In this document: one piece after another, positions 22,625-33,433 of the stretch
Numbering within the stretch: position 1 is the first letter of the stretch
Layout of the letters: every line of letters starts with the position of its first letter
Source of the DNA: Amylostereum areolatum
Taxonomy: Eukaryota > Basidiomycota > Agaricomycetes > Russulales > Stereaceae
Assembly (NCBI GenBank): GCA_012932865.1
Contig: SAXG01000086.1
Coordinates: 1-64,000, forward strand
Length of the DNA stretch: 64,000 nucleotides
Direction of reading: 5' to 3'
Program-made: the position numbers and the translations under genes
The notes under the pieces: generated by a model
What the model was told of the DNA's origin: nothing
The model's input: only the letters and a program-made list of their open reading frames with translations
The model's database searches: none

Positions 22625-22858
22625 TGTTTTTCCCAAGACATAGCAGCGGTTTGCACGAGAGAAACTAGGTCTACAGGGGAAGAACACTTATTCATGACGC
22701 GACACGATGGCTGATATTTCTCGTGCACATACCGTAATCTACGGCGGGGAAGACATTGAGGTCGATTGATGGGTGAGCGAAGGGGTTCGTGGTTTTCAAC
22801 TAGCTGAGTCAAGGCGCGCGTGCAGTCCATCGACGTCAATACTCCCCGGAATTGAATG
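22625..22858 (-). pseudogene. Decayed GMC oxidoreductase fragment
   Basis: The minus strand carries remnants of two consecutive exons and an intron that match the intact GMC gene at 27539-30413. HSIPGSI corresponds to HPFSRGSV, KTTNPFAHPSIDLNVFPAVDY to HINTTDPFAHPVIDPNVFAIDY, and DLVSLVQTAAM to DLSSLVKVAQL. The intron between the last two blocks sits at the same place. Nothing of the FAD-binding half or the catalytic C-terminus is present here, so this is a gene relic. It lies upstream of P450 B in the same relative orientation as the intact GMC gene lies to the P450 relic at 30783. Confidence 0.75.
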
Positions 22859-24310
22859 GTTACACAGTTCCGCTGTCAATGAAAGATGGTGATATCGTGG
22901 GCAGGATTGATAATTTCCTGAGGATGTATGCATTATGCTCGGACGAAGAGGTAGATTTGAGTGCTCGCTGTTCGGAAGGCGCGGTCACTGAGTACACTGG
23001 GTGAATGAGCGACGCGCTTGTCGAGTGATAGGGGGAGCTCGCTGATTGGCTGAGAGGACTTATCGAGACAGGTTACCACAGAGAAATATTGTTTAGACTA
23101 ACTGATCTGAGTTGACGACGAGACGCAAACCAAACGAGTTAATGGCAGTCGAGACATCGACGGCTACTGGTACATTTACCTCTTTATTGTCATTCAACAT
23201 GTTCCCGCCTTAGCTTAGAAAGTTCAAACAGAGACCGCGCTTTCCACGCGCGATAAACAAAAGTCGCAGTGTTCTTCGAGTCCTGGGAGCTTTCTTGGAG
23301 CTACCCTGGCTCATGATAAAACGGTAGCACGAGGCGACGCAAGGTGCGTATGCATATCCTACACAGCATCCTTTCGAGTAAAAAAGGCCAATCGAGTTGT
23401 GGATGCCTCGCTACTCGTGGTTGACTCGAAGGCCCACCGACGCTACAGGTGTCAGCAGGCCTTCGAGATCCCTATACTTTCTCCACTGGATCCGCAGCGG
23501 ATACACTGGCACTTCGTACCATGTCCCAAGGTCTCAACCCTCATCCACAACTTACAAAATACATGAAGCCTTTGGAAGAAGAATGATGGAGGAGCTGCCG
23601 AGGCCCGAGTCGGGAATACCATAGGTACATTTTCATCTTGTTGACTTGAGAGATTCAGCCTCTCGAGTCCGAGAATATGCCGACATACTTACATCGGAAG
23701 GCGTGATGTACTACTGGACCCTACTCAGTAACTCAACTTGAGCTTGATCATGGTTCACTGGTTTATATTAGTGCTCCATTTTTATTTAAACTTCAAGCCT
23801 TGTGCTCCTCCCACATATGAGTTCTTTTCCATAATGAATCAGATTGGACTTGGAAGAAACCAACGTATTGTGCTCGGAGGGTGTTCAGCTCGACGCTTGT
23901 TGGACATTAGACAGATTCTGCTTTCCAGTGCACGTGACATGCCGAAGCTCGGCAATCACAATTCCCTCGCGCACTCGGTAACACCCACCGTAATGAAAGC
24001 AGACGCCAGATAAGAGGATCCTGAGCCTGAGAAGTGTTGACGAAATATCTCGTCTGCCTTGGGGAGACTACGTCTGCCGGCATCCATTGTGCGCACCGCG
24101 TCTCGACTGTCGCCCGAATGGTGGTTCGCATCTTCCACAATGGATTTCGGGCTCCTGCTTCTCTGTTAGCCCTCGAGGACGGCGACTGACCGTGAGAACT
24201 GGGCGCACAAAAGGCCATCACCTTGCGCCCTGCACCCTCCGGTTTATAACCCGTGGACCTATACATGCGGATAACACCCACGTCTTGCCCACGTCCATCG
24301 GCTGCCCACC
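22859..24310. other. Intergenic region upstream of P450 B
   Basis: About 1.45 kb without a recognisable gene. It may hold further unrecognisable remnants of the decayed GMC copy. TATA-like TTTATAA at 24243-24249 probably serves P450 B. Confidence 0.5.
24243..24249 (+). promoter_or_regulatory. Putative TATA box of P450 B
   Basis: TTTATAA lies about 62 bp upstream of the ATG at 24311. Position is the only support. Confidence 0.35.
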
Positions 24311-26335
24311 ATGCAACAACTCTGGATACGTATCGCTCTCTCCCTTCTGCTCTTCGCAATCCCGTACACCATATGGCGCAAGCAGAGAACGCTCGTTCAG
24401 AAGTCTCTTCCACCGGGTCCCCCATCTAATGCGGTCACCGGCTCCAAATTGTATGCTTCTTTTCCTTAAAACATTGTAGACGACGCTCATCGCAGAACCA
24501 GTCAATTCCTTCAGTTCGCTCAATGGTGTAAGCAATATGGCCCGATCTACTCGTTCAAAAGTGGTCGCCACATTCGTGTTGTTCTCGGAACATACAAGGT
24601 GACCACACAAATGCTTGTCAACCGCGCCTATGTACTGATGTATCTTTAGGTCGCCATGGACATCTTGGAGAAGGAAGGTGCATCGACTGCCGACAGACCC
24701 GTTCCTCCTGCCGGAAACATGATTTCCCATGGCATGCGATTTCTTCTTTGTCCGGCTGGCGAGCGGCATCGTCTTCTACGAAAGTACGTGACGAACATTG
24801 GTATCAAATATAGCCAGAACCTAACCCGTGGATATGCGTAGAGCCATGCACTCGCATTTCGAGGCTAAAGTCGCACAAACTTACCGAGACGTGCAGTCCA
24901 TCAACGCCCGACAGCTCATCATCGATATCTTGGACGACCCCAACGATCACATCGAGCACGCAAAGAGGTATGATTCCCGTAATTGCGATTCTGTAACTGC
25001 ATTTGACAGCCGATGACGCAGGTACTCATCGTCCGTCATCCTTTCAATTGCCTACGGGCGACCGTCCCCCGGGAAGAAACACGACCCAGACGTCGCCGCG
25101 GCGGAAGAGGGTCTGTTACGCTTTAGCCAATGTCTTCGCCCAGGGGCCTACCTTGTCAACGACTACCCGTGGCTCAGACACGTCCCGTTTTACGGAGGAT
25201 CGTTGCGACAGCAATCTCGCGACGAGCTAGCCTTCTTTAGGAGGTTGATGGAGGGCGTGCGCAACGATATGGTCCGATGTTCTTCACGCGCGATGTCTCT
25301 TTTCGCTGATGCGTGCCCGTAGTCCAGGAATTCTGCCAGGCAATCTCTTACCAAGTACCTCCTGGAGAACCGAGACGACACTGGCCTCACGGATGACGAA
25401 CTTGCGTATTTCTCGGGCAGCATGTTTGCCGCAGGCGTCGACACAGTTCGTTTGGTTTCCAATCGCTTTAGACAGGTCATTGATGTTCCTCATTCGCTCC
25501 AGACCGCTGCAGGCATCAGTTATGCGATTATGGCTGCAGCATGCCACCCTCACGCCCAAGCTGCAGTACAGAAGGAGTTAGATGATATTGTTGGTTGGGA
25601 TAGGCGTGCGTGGTTCTCATCTTTTACCCCCAGAAGGCTTTTGCTTATACACACCCTCTGCGTGTAGGCCCCTCCTTCTCAGACTTCGGCACGCTTCCAC
25701 AGCTGAAATCTTTCGTCTTCGAAACCCTTCGTTGGAGGCCTATCAGCGCGGCTGGGATTCAGCACATGACCACTAAGGACGTTGTATACGTGGGTCATTC
25801 ATACCTTTTTCTGCTGCCTTATACCGATACCATGCCTCTTAATAGGGAGAATATGTTATACCAAAAGGCGCTGTCGTTGTCGCAAACCACTGGTGAGATC
25901 ACGCCCGCTGTACGTTTAGACTTTACTCATCGTATTCCTAGGGCCCTTTCACGCGATCCCGCCCTCTTCAGCGACGGAGATGCTTTCAGGCCTGCGCGCT
26001 GGCTGGATGCAGAAAAGAGTAGCATTCGTCAGGACGTCGTGTTCCCTGGATTCGGGTTTGGTAGGCGCGTCTGCCCGGGACAAGACCTTGCACTCACGTA
26101 AGCTGCACTTTACTCACCGTAAACGATGTCCTCTGAGGCCTTCCACAGGTCGCTCTTTCTCAACGTCGCGACTCTTCTGCACACCTTCGAAATCACTCAG
26201 GACCCTGCACGTCCGATTGACAATATGAACTTGAGGGAGAGCCTGAACGTTCAACCTCGTCCTTTCGCAGTCCGTTTCCGCGTTCGTAGGCCGGGAGGGG
26301 AGCCCGCGCTTCGTTCTATGATCGATATGGAGTAA
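24311..26335 (+). CDS. Cytochrome P450 monooxygenase B
   Basis: Second intact P450. The ATG at 24311 gives MQQLWIRIALSLLLFAIPYT, a signal anchor, then the hinge LPPGPPSNAVTG. FAQWCKQYGPIYSFKSGRH is the usual early strand region, and RFLLCPAGERHRLLRKAMH the C-helix. AGVDTTAAGISYAI is the I-helix oxygen-activation motif. FETLRWRP contains ExxR. NHWALSRDPALFSDGDAFRP and then FGFGRRVCPGQDLALT carry the PERF-like and haem-Cys motifs. The protein ends RSMIDME. Roughly ten introns, all consistent in frame. This is a CYP group common in agaricomycetes (OxyGrx-like PPGPP...CPGQ); CYP family is not assigned. A decayed copy of its haem region lies at 30783-30963. A MITE sits 216 bp past its stop. Confidence 0.93.
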
Positions 26336-26550
26336 ATATTCGTTCCTTACAATGTGATCCAGCCCATGTGCTGTCCGGAGTTTCTCAACTTTATCTTGAC
26401 TCTATCTTCCGTGTTGTAGACTTACCTCTACTTACATCGGCCTCTGTTACACGTCAGTTATTTATTCAATGACCACCGTGTTTTTGATGGGACTACTTGA
26501 TTCTCTGCAAGACAGTTTCCAGGGATATCTTCGGCGTGAGTATTCGCATA

Positions 26551-27184
26551 CAGTTTTTCACCGTTCCTCGGAACGGTACCGCTCCTCGGGACACCGGGCC
26601 TCCCTGGGCTTGTTCCCGAGCCTTTCCACTCAAATTCTTTGTAGTAAATCGTAAAAATAATCGTTTGACATGTTACCAAGCCTATTAAGCCTCACGGGAA
26701 GGTGTTCCCATCCGATTAGAGCATCAGCCCTCTTGATCACTGAACTGGAAATTTCATTTGGGGATCTCCCGTTCTACAATGTACTTTACATCATTTTTTC
26801 GCTGTATACCAAGTCACAACAGCCCTCTAGACCATTGCGCCAAATACAAACTGTGTGCGAGCACACTAGCACACTTGAATGCGGCTCAGACAATGAGGAC
26901 GGGTCCGATTAGGCAAAGATCAGATTACCTAATCAGCAGAACAACCGCCAAATGCTTGCCAGATGCGTGCGTTCCGAGGACTGGTAAAACCTCCGATAAC
27001 AGAGATTCAGACTGATCCCCTTTTCTTCAATGTTAGCTCATGTACGATAGCTCTATTTTATACAAATACACATTATGTATAATAGACCTGAGGTGGTGGC
27101 CAAGACAGATCGAAAAAATATGAGAAATTGATAGCATGGAAAATTCAACAAGATTTGGGCGTTCCGAGGAACGGTGAAAAACTG
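26551..27184. mobile_element. 634-bp Tc1/mariner-type MITE (MITE 1)
   Basis: Perfect 25-bp terminal inverted repeats: CAGTTTTTCACCGTTCCTC... at 26551-26575 and its exact reverse complement at 27160-27184. TA flanks both ends (26549-26550 and 27185-27186), the target duplication of Tc1/mariner elements, and the CAGT start is also typical. The interior is AT-rich, with no reading frame that resembles a transposase, so the element is non-autonomous. A degenerate internal copy of the terminus lies near 26970-26990. It sits in the 3' flank of P450 B. Confidence 0.88.
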
Positions 27185-27252
27185 TAGACTGGAGGCCGAG
27201 TCTTTAACGGACACTGACGAGGCGAGCAGGTAGTGTCGAAAAACTGTACATA

Positions 27253-27397
27253 TGTACTGTCTTGAGTGCGCAATCCCGTTGAGACCGGGTCTGTGACTTA
27301 TCCATGTCTGACTGTGGGGAATTACCTGTAGAACTCCGCGTACCGGGGTTCACGCTCACGTCCCTACTCGCTATCCTTTGCCACAATTCAGTCGAGG
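27253..27397. repeat. Duplicated block, copy A
   Basis: Noncoding segment that aligns, with small indels, to 31041-31200. Shared landmarks include TTGAGAC.GGGTCT, GTCTGACTGTGGG, CCTGTAG...ACTCCGC, GGGGTTC and TTC.AGTCGA. It lies downstream of P450 B, as copy B lies downstream of the P450 relic. Confidence 0.7.
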
Positions 27398-27538
27398 AGA
27401 GCGCAGTTAACTCATGTTGCGCATTATCTGGCATCAGATACACTAGTGCCATACGTAATCAGATCCATATGATAGCAAGTTCTGAAACAGGCGGGACACA
27501 AGTACGCATAAGTGGCGATTATCGCTGCAGGGGACCTA

Positions 27539-30413
27539 CTACAATCCATTGCAAGCTTTGATTATCTCGGCCGCCTCCACCAACGAGCTTATAATCAGCC
27601 AAACGTCGAAGGCTAAGAAGGCCGACGAAGCTCACCCTCTCTGCGACGGCGTATACAGTAGCTTGAAGATGCGCCGACATCAACATTCTAAACAGGAGCA
27701 CTTTCAGCACCAAGATAGTACTTCACGTTAGGGTGTCGACGCACGGGAAGATACTCGCGTCAACGATGCGCACGTTCGATGTCCCATAAACAAGGAGTTG
27801 CGGGCTGACAACCCCACCAAGGGAGCGTGGAGCAAGCGCCGCCGTGCCCATTGGATGCGATACAGACTGTCCACGATCACCAATGCGGCCATCAGTATAG
27901 AGCCGTGAGCGGCAAGCAAGAACGACACTGACCGAGACGGTTTTACGTATGAATGCAGCAAACTCGTCGTCTGTGTGTACGGCCCGCGACGGGATGTTCA
28001 AGTCCTCAATCAGGGAGGCTATGGGTTCGGTGTGCACGACTCTGCGAGCGAGCTGCGCAACCTTGACGAGGGACGATAGATCTGGAGGACGAACACATTG
28101 GCGACGTATTACAATAGTCGATATTTTCCATCAGCATACCATAATCTATCGCGAAGACATTGGGGTCGATAACCGGGTGTGCGAAGGGATCCGTGGTGTT
28201 TATATGCTAGAATTTGAACCAAGTCAGGGAAGAGCGTTGGATCCGAGAGGTCGCTTACGACGGAGCCGCGACTGAAAGGATGCTGGTCGTCGACGTTAAC
28301 AACTCTTAAAAACTCTGCAAAATTCAGGAGGAAAAGTACGCACTCCTATGATAGAAAGAACAGATATGTAACTCGTGTTCGCAGCTGGGACGCCCGTAAG
28401 GCCTCCTCGAGGTGCCATGAATATTTCCATCGTCGGCTCATCTTTGTCGAGTGCGGCCATCTGGAGATCGTACTGAGCACTTTGCATTGGGGTGAGAACA
28501 GTGCTCGAAAGCTGAGCGTCCAGAGAAAGTCTGAACGACGCGAGGTCGGCAGGAGATGCCGCTGTTGATAAAGGCAGGAAGGCAAACGCCGTCAGACCGC
28601 TATTGGCAAGGATCCCCGTGCCCTTCGCCGCACTACAAACAGATATCATCGATGTATAAGCATGGTTACCCGAGGGTCTCTGAGTGGTTGACCTACTACT
28701 CGGCGGCGGCGGCGGCGGCAAACGAAGAGTTTAGCTGAAGTTCGTCTGGTTAGGAGGCTGTTAGAAAAATGTCCTATGGATGTAGCGGTCACTTTACCGT
28801 ATGTTTGTACCCCGGGTTTGACCTTGAAGTCCATCGTAACTCCCACGTGGTCCTGGTGGTTTCCGTCAGGGATCGATTCCATATGATATAGGCTCGGAGG
28901 CCTGTGCGACATTACTTACTTGATAATTTTCGCCAACTCCTGGGAGATCGATGAGCGGATTGATCCCAAACTCACGGAGGAGGGTCGCATTTCCGACCCC
29001 AGATAGCTCCAGCAGCTGAAGAGAAAGGTAAAAACCAGCATGAAGTTCTGATGCATACTATACCTTAGGAGTTTCCAAAGCGCCTTCGATACACATGCCA
29101 GCGGTAAGCGTAGCGCACAAGTTCGAGACCCTTACGAACGACCTACCAGCAGCCACAATAACTTCGCGCCGGACGGCAACGGAAAATGTCTTGTTGTTAG
29201 CGATAAATTCCACTCCCTTCGCGCGTATCTCGTCCGTGTTATTGGCTGACTGGGTATCCAGGATGAGGCGCGTGACCTGTGTCATGTTCGGTCAATCGCG
29301 ATGTCAGAAGGTGGTGTGGTGAAAAGATAACCTGAGCGCTGGTTAGAATCGCTGGCAACCGACCGGTACCGTTGAGATATGCTGGAGCAGCGTAGGCGCG
29401 TGTACCGGTCCTTCTGTCGATAGAGGCCAAAGCATTCGTTACTCCTGAGACGTTTCCCGATGCCTAGTGTAGTAATGAGTTTCTGTACACAAGCCAAATG
29501 AGAGTCATACGGTGAAGTCGTTGACAGGGACACCATTGGCAACCAAGGCCTCGACGTAGGGAACAGTGACGTCTCCGTACCATGTACTCAGGCTAGGCTA
29601 CACGTCATAGGCAAAGCACATCAGTCATCATGAGCCAAATAATTCCATAAATGAACACAAACATGAACAGGACCACTTTTGCCAAAATATCGAATCGTTT
29701 GCTCGTCGAGATGAACCGGGTTAGAACTGGGGATGCCCGGAAACACTTCGCTGAAGTTGTTGCGCATGAAAGTTTCGGACTTCTCGAAATACGGAAGTAG
29801 GGTATTGAAGTTCCACCCGGGGTTTCCAAGGGCTTCCCATCGAGCGTAGTCCTCCATGCTTCCACGCTGAAGCGTGGGGAAGGGATTGCTATCGATCAGC
29901 ACAGGACGAGACTTTGAACACCTCCAGACATCAAACGTACCGACCACACCATAGTGTTCAGGGCGGTCGATCCTCCGAGAGTTTTACCTCTGTGGGAGAA
30001 GCAGTAAGTAAAATATACCTTTAGCCAGAAGACATGTGAACCTCGTGATGTTGAATTCTGTCCCTCCCGCGTGTGTTTGAGGGATGATGCCGAAGTTGAC
30101 CGTCACGTTGTCGTTTCCGAAATTCTCTGGCCAAAACGCTGATAAAAAATGTATCAACAGCCTAGCAATGATAGATAGCGAAGTAGACGTCACGCACCGG
30201 GAGTGCTCACCAGAGGGTCCGACCAGGTGGCTGTACCGGATTCGATGATTCCCACTGCCACGCCTGGGGCCTCTGATAATCTTTGAGGGCGTAATTTATA
30301 ACCGCGATGTTGAGAGAAGGCCGGACATACCTAGTGGCGACGGCCAAGCCAGAGGCCCCCGCCCCGACAACGATGTAATCGAAGAGGGTGTTCGAAAACG
30401 AGACAGCGTCCAT
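27539..30413 (-). CDS. GMC oxidoreductase (aryl-alcohol-oxidase-like)
   Basis: FAD-dependent glucose-methanol-choline oxidoreductase that oxidises an alcohol, probably giving an aldehyde and H2O2. The ATG at 30413 reads MDAVSFSNTLFDYIVVGAGA, followed by SGLAVATR: the FAD dinucleotide motif GxGxSG. GKTLGGSTALNTMVWSRGS is GMC signature 1 region and GALETPKLLELSGVG is GMC signature 2. NTTDPFAHPVIDPNVFAIDY lies in the substrate domain. SHPMGTAALAPRSLGGVV holds the catalytic His. The protein ends FPMLMSAHLQATVYAVAERA then AEIIKACNGL, with the second conserved His. About 14 introns; frame holds if the last intron uses the distal AG near 27580. No secretion signal is evident at the N-terminus, unlike classical secreted aryl-alcohol oxidases. 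It is placed between the two copies of the duplicated block. A relic copy lies at 22625-22858. Confidence 0.88.
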
Positions 30414-30666
30414 GTGAGCCTCGGCTAAGCAGACAAATACTGAGAGAATATTTGTGCAGGAAGTGAGGGGCTCGTATCAGGCGGTGCTTGAGACGACTCA
30501 TTCCGAAGCCACTCAGGCTCCTTATATTCGTCAATTTTTCGGACCCAGTGTATATCAGATCTAAAGAAATCACCGTAGACTCAAGATACCCCAGTCCATG
30601 GACACTGCATCCTTCACTGAGCTGTGGCATCAGAAAAGCGCTACTGGAACGGATGTTAGTCAGTGC

Positions 30667-30691
30667 TGATAGATAGATAGATAGATAGATG
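30667..30691. repeat. (GATA)n microsatellite
   Basis: About six GATA units (gatagatagatagata...) between the GMC 5' end and the P450 relic. Confidence 0.75.
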
Positions 30692-30782
30692 AGTACTAAC
30701 AGAGTAAGCACCGGGCGGCGGGAGATGGAGTCTATCGGCGCCCGTTTGCCGGCGTCCATATTGTGCGCCGCGGCCTTCAAGG

Positions 30783-30963
30783 CGTTTTCCATCGCGCGCG
30801 ATCCTCCCCCTTCAGTGACGGAGATGCCTTCAGGCCTGCCGCTTGCGCGCTGGCTTGATTCAGAAGAGGGCGATATCCGTCAGAACATTGTGCTCCCTGG
30901 AGGCTGGATTCGAGTTTGGCAGGCGCGTCTGCCCGGACAAGCCGCCATAAACGATACCCTCTG
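30783..30963 (+). pseudogene. Decayed P450 fragment (haem-binding region)
   Basis: Matches the haem-region exon of P450 B (about 25940-26130) at nucleotide level: the tract cttcagtgacggagatgcc, then tcaggcctgc, gcgctggct, ccgtcag, and ggcaggcgcgtctgcccgg. Translated pieces read FSDGDAF..., RWLDSEEGDIRQNIVLPG and GRRVCPG-like sequence, but small indels break the frame. Nothing of the first three quarters of a P450 is present. It is a relic of a second copy of P450 B. Confidence 0.8.
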
Positions 30964-31010
30964 ACAGTGACAACTTCCCCCTGAGTCTGAAGCTCTGAGA
31001 TCTGAAGCTC

Positions 31011-31032
31011 TGAAGCTTGAAGCTTGAAGCTT
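31011..31032. repeat. Tandem TGAAGCT heptamers
   Basis: Three overlapping GAAGCTT/AAGCTTG palindromic units, directly between the P450 relic and duplicated block copy B. Related single or double units occur at 1745, 4417, 4801, 9961, 10265 and 63395. Confidence 0.6.
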
Positions 31033-31040
31033 CACGCATT

Positions 31041-31200
31041 TGTACTATGTCTTGCCTTCAGTGAGCGATCGAGTCGTTGAGACAGGGTCTTTCATTTGTC
31101 CGTGTCTGACTGTGGGCACATGTGTCGTCCTGTAGCATCTAGGACTCCGCCTGTGGGGGTTCGTGTCGCTACCCTGTAACCTCCTCCATGTTCCAGTCGA
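31041..31200. repeat. Duplicated block, copy B
   Basis: Counterpart of 27253-27397, about 70 percent alike by eye over 150 bp with several small indels. It follows the P450 relic. Confidence 0.7.
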
Positions 31201-31274
31201 TCGATCCTGGGAATCAGTACGACTACCACGACAAACGCATGCCTACGTTACACTGCAGGTCAACGCGCGTGTTC

Positions 31275-33433
31275 TCAAGCAGCCCTCCCTCCTGTCGGCC
31301 ACGGCGTCGGACTTTCCGTTGGCAGGCCCAATGTCGCCGTGTCCAACAACGCGTCCGCGCCGAGCATCCTCAACCTCCCGTCCGGACCCAGCCCCAACCC
31401 CGCCTCGCTCGCCCTCGCCGCCCTCTCCGCCGGCGGCACCCCAAACACCGTCTCCTCCGGCATTTCCCCGCCCCCCTCCATCCCCTCATCCTCGAAGGAG
31501 TCCTCAAAATCGTCCGACACCGACGCGCCCCGCGCGAACGGGTGCACGGGCGCGCCGCCCGCGTCGTCGTACCCGAACGAGTCGCTAGACGTGTTCGAGG
31601 AGCCGAAGGACGCGTCCGAGTCCGAGTCGGCGCCGCGTGCGCGGGAGGCGAGGAGGAAGGCCGCGGAGGGGTGCGCCGTGTTGTTCACCTCGTCTTCGTC
31701 GAAGTCGTCGAAATCGAGCGAGTCGTCGTCTCGGAGGAGGGCGTGCGGGGTGGGGCCCTCGGGGTAGTGGTAGTAGGGCGGGTCCGGGGTCACCGGGAGG
31801 GTTACGGGTTGGGGTGGGGAGGCGAGCGAGGAGGAAGAGGAGGAGGTAGCGAAGGAAGTGGTGGGTGGGGGCGCGAGCGAAGATGGGGGTGGGGCCGGAA
31901 GAGGGGGCGCGAAGGAAGGTCCCGGGGCAGAGGTGTAGTAGGACGGGTTGGAAGACGGGATAGCGGAACTGGGGCCCGTCGACGCGGAGGACGACTCTTG
32001 GCGATGCCCGAGCGAGTTGACGCGCCGAAGGAGGCTGTCTAGTGTAGAGTCCGCAGCCGAGGTGGTGCTCGCGTGGGAAGAATTGTGCGTGTAGCGCGAG
32101 ATGGAAGGGGGCGAAGACACGGAGCTCATGCTGGACTCCACGGCATGTCCGCCGAACGGTCCCCTCTGGCCCCGTCGGGCATCGCCCAGGAGGTCCTGGC
32201 CGATGCGGGCGGCGGCTTTCTTCTGCGGCGTGCGTCCGAGCGTAGGAAGCGTCGCGAACTGCATCATGACCGGGGGAGACATCCCCGGCGGCAAGAGATC
32301 CTCGTCTTCATCCTCGTCCTCGTCCGGAGGACGGGCTTGAGGCGTGACCGGGCGTGTGCGGAAGGTCCTGTGGCTGCGTGGGGGAGTGGTGAGGGACGGG
32401 TCGCGCAGGTCGACGATCCCAGACCAGTCTTTCGGCTTGCTGCCTTCTGGGAGGTACGGGTTGCGCGAGAGCGGGATCGGGGTCTTGGGCTTTGCGCGGA
32501 AGCGGAGTGGAGAGACGGCCTTGTGGGCGCTGCGTAGGACGTCTTCTCTGAGGGAGTGTTGGCGCGATTTCCCTTTGCTAGGGGAGGCAGCGGGCGCGGA
32601 CGGCTCGTTCCGGAGGGTGGACGCGTGGATGGTATCGTCTTCGGTGTCGTCGAACGTGTGCGAGGCCGAAGAGGCAACAGACTGGTCTTCCTGGCCAAAG
32701 TTTCGCAGGTCGCGATCGAGACGGACGAGCGGGGACTCCAAGGAAGCCGACCAGGAGGGTTCTCCCTGGGTTGAAAAACGTGTCGTGGGGGTTTTGAGCG
32801 CGGTGCCGCGAAGTCGCGGCGGGGGTAGACGAGACGGCGCCTTGGCCGGGCATGAACGAGCTCTCGGAAGGCGTGCGGTTCGGATCGAAGGAGGTCGACG
32901 GGTCGGTGGCATGCGAGGTCGACGGCTCCGAGTCAGCCTGCGCGCTTTCGTGTTCAGATGGCGATGAGGGGTCGTCTTGTTCTGTGGAAAAATCGCCGGA
33001 GGTGGGGATACGGATTTGGGCGGCCTGTTCGTAGAATGACGTCCAGAACTGAACAATTCGACGCGTCAAACGCGTGTATATGCGCGCACGAGGGATTAGC
33101 GCACCTTGGCAGCCTCCCTGACGGGCTCCGTCGCCACCGAATACCGCTTGAACGCGGGCAGCAGGCGCGTCGACATGATGTGCTGCATCTTTGAAAAATT
33201 CGCGTCGATGTTCTGCGTCGACATTTCTTGTATCAACACGAATCCGAGAGAGCGCGAGAAAGCCCACGTACCTGTAACTTGAGGGTGATGAGCTGCTCGA
33301 TTTGGTCGATCTGGTCGTTGACGGGCGCGGACGTATCGAGCCCCGGGACGGCGATGTTGGCGGGATCCGTGCTGGGCTCCCATCGGGGAGGATTCGGAGG
33401 TATGATGTTCGGTTCCTTTATTTCCTGCGGCAT
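31275..33433 (-). CDS. ask1: DASH (Dam1) complex subunit Ask1
   Basis: Kinetochore component of the DASH/Dam1 ring that couples chromosomes to microtubule ends. The ATG at 33433 begins MPQEIKEPNIIPPNPPRWEP. The Ask1 core follows across two introns: VNDQIDQIEQLITLKLQ joined to NIDANFSKMQHIMSTRLLPA, then EAAKFWTSFYEQAAQIRI. A long disordered Ser/Pro-rich region with acidic runs (DEDEDEDEDLLPPGMSPPV) leads to conserved C-terminal blocks EETVFGVPPAERA and ESPTPWPTGG. Frame is lost once, at GGGGG 32821-32825 on the plus strand (CCCCC on the gene strand). With one base fewer, SSTP runs into LRGTALKTPTTRFSTQGEPS. Because Ask1 is widely conserved and the rest reads perfectly, this looks like a homopolymer error. 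The length is within the range of basidiomycete Ask1 proteins. Confidence 0.9.

Noticed and set aside
27540..27720. Apparent loss of the GMC C-terminus
   Set aside because: Donor GTGCGT after FP and a distal AG before GCGGCCGAG give the full family C-terminus, so the gene is not truncated.
31188..32042. 284-codon plus-strand open frame
   Set aside because: It lies opposite the Ask1 low-complexity region; the Arg/Gly-rich protein is the shadow of Ser/Pro/Asp codons on the other strand.
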